NCBI GenBank assembly: GCA_964466155.1
Contig: CAYXMY010000072.1
Coordinates: 1 to 14,936, forward strand
Direction of reading: 5' to 3'
DNA from: Caenibius sp964466155
GTDB taxonomy: Bacteria; Pseudomonadota; Alphaproteobacteria; Sphingomonadales; Sphingomonadaceae
Length of the DNA: 14,936 nt
Below, in pieces: positions 14,310-14,936 of the stretch. How positions within the stretch are numbered: position 1 is the stretch's first letter; every line of letters starts with the position of its first letter. The notes under the pieces were generated by a model. That model saw nothing but the letters and a program-made list of their open reading frames with translations. It had not been told where the DNA came from and did not search any database. Made by a program: the position numbers and the translations under genes.

Positions 14310-14936
14310 TTGTACATCTATCCTGATGCACCGGCTGTAGTCCGCGACCTCGCTCCGGACGAACCTGTTATCCTCAACCGCCCGCATGCTGCGGCGCGTG
14401 CTGGACGCTTCTTTGCCGAGAAGTTTCCGGGCAAGTCGCTCTATGCGGTGAAGGCCAATCCCTCGCCCGATCTGATCGAGATTCTGTGGGCGTCGGGCAT
14501 CACCCATTTCGATGTCGCCTCGATTGCCGAAGTGCGCATGGTGCGCGGGCTGCTGCCCGAAGCGACGCTGTGCTTCATGCACCCGGTCAAGACGGCGAGC
14601 GCGATTCGCGAAGCCTATTTCGAACACGGCGTGCGCACGTTCAGCCTCGATACGCTGGACGAGTTGAACAAGATCGTCGAGGCGACGAAAGATGCGGATG
14701 GCGATGCCGCCACCGATCTGCGCCTGTGCGTGCGCCTGCGCGTGTCGTCCGACTATTCGGAGCTGAGCCTCGCTTCCAAGTTTGGAGTCGATCTGGCCGA
14801 TGCCGCGCCGCTGCTTCAGGCAACGCGGCAGGTGGCCGATTGGCTGGGTGTGTGCTTCCATGTCGGCAGCCAGGCGATGACGCCGTTTGCTTATGTCCAG
14901 GCGCTGGACCGGGTGCGCGCGGCCATTGCCCAGGCA
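14310..14936 (+). CDS. Ornithine/lysine-type decarboxylase, fold-type III PLP enzyme (C-terminally cut by window)
   Basis: The first 209 codons of a gene running off the right edge. The product belongs to the alanine-racemase-like (eukaryotic ODC-type) decarboxylases and should make putrescine from ornithine, or cadaverine if lysine is accepted. Visible motifs: PVILNRPHAAARAGRFF (19-35), GKSLYAVKANPSPDL (41-55) with the PLP lysine K48, FDVASIAEVRMVR (67-79), LCFMHPVKT (87-95), TFSLDTLDELNKI (110-122), LRLRV (142-146 region), SLASKFGVD (153-161) and CFHVGSQ (182-188). The residues that set substrate specificity lie mostly beyond the edge. The frame has a TAA at 14286-14288, and TTG 14310 is the only start codon before conserved sequence, giving MYIYPDA. 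The unusual start and the folded leader suggest post-transcriptional control. It would supply putrescine to the carboxyspermidine genes upstream. Confidence 0.93.
   Translation, partial: MYIYPDAPAVVRDLAPDEPVILNRPHAAARAGRFFAEKFPGKSLYAVKANPSPDLIEILWASGITHFDVASIAEVRMVRGLLPEATLCFMHPVKTASAIREAYFEHGVRTFSLDTLDELNKIVEATKDADGDAATDLRLCVRLRVSSDYSELSLASKFGVDLADAAPLLQATRQVADWLGVCFHVGSQAMTPFAYVQALDRVRAAIAQA

Noticed and set aside
14292..14861. A 189-codon minus-strand frame at the right edge
   Set aside because: It is opposite the fold-III decarboxylase, which has strong PLP-enzyme motifs in the plus frame.

Overview
The window looks like a chromosomal segment of a GC-rich alphaproteobacterium, most likely a sphingomonad (Sphingomonadales, for example Novosphingobium or Sphingobium). 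This rests on gene content and protein style: a FecI/FecR/TonB-receptor trio, a DUF4403 lipoprotein, and an alternative spermidine pathway beside trxB. No 16S rRNA or other decisive marker is present, so the genus is inference. There are no tRNA or rRNA genes, CRISPR arrays, IS elements or phage genes, and no intergenic stretch exceeds 300 bases.

Layout. (1) Positions 1-2220, minus strand: a likely three-gene operon read right to left, with a DUF2334 polysaccharide-deacetylase-like protein, a GT4 glycosyltransferase that overlaps it by 13 bp, and the N-terminus of a PF03706-like (lysylphosphatidylglycerol-synthase transmembrane) protein cut by the window edge. It suggests glycolipid or envelope-glycan work. 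(2) 2369-3457, plus strand: an exported endonuclease/exonuclease/phosphatase (EEP) enzyme. (3) 3429-7333, minus strand: a cell-surface signalling unit of ECF sigma factor, FecR anti-sigma factor and STN-containing TonB-dependent transducer. The receptor gene overlaps the convergent EEP gene tail to tail by 29 bp. (4) 7576-10086, minus strand: a DUF4403 lipoprotein and an alpha/beta hydrolase. (5) 10203-11180, plus strand: thioredoxin reductase trxB, divergent from the hydrolase, with a 12-bp perfect palindrome between the two. (6) 11312 to the end, plus strand: a polyamine cluster with a carboxy(nor)spermidine dehydrogenase, a small DUF486 four-helix membrane protein, a carboxy(nor)spermidine decarboxylase, and the first 209 codons of a fold-III ornithine/lysine-type decarboxylase.

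How the genes work together. In the polyamine cluster the end-of-window decarboxylase would make putrescine from ornithine. The dehydrogenase would condense putrescine with aspartate semialdehyde to carboxyspermidine, and the decarboxylase would release spermidine. This route bypasses S-adenosylmethionine. The two most interesting observations are here. First, the leader of the ornithine-decarboxylase-type gene can fold into a 12-bp helix that buries the G-rich ribosome-binding region next to a TTG start. This is the expected architecture of a cis-regulatory RNA, and the speF RNA motif of alphaproteobacteria is the obvious family to test. Second, an uncharacterised DUF486 membrane protein lies between the two carboxyspermidine genes, which makes it a candidate polyamine transporter.

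Several genes use non-ATG starts (GTG or TTG), so some starts are given with alternatives.
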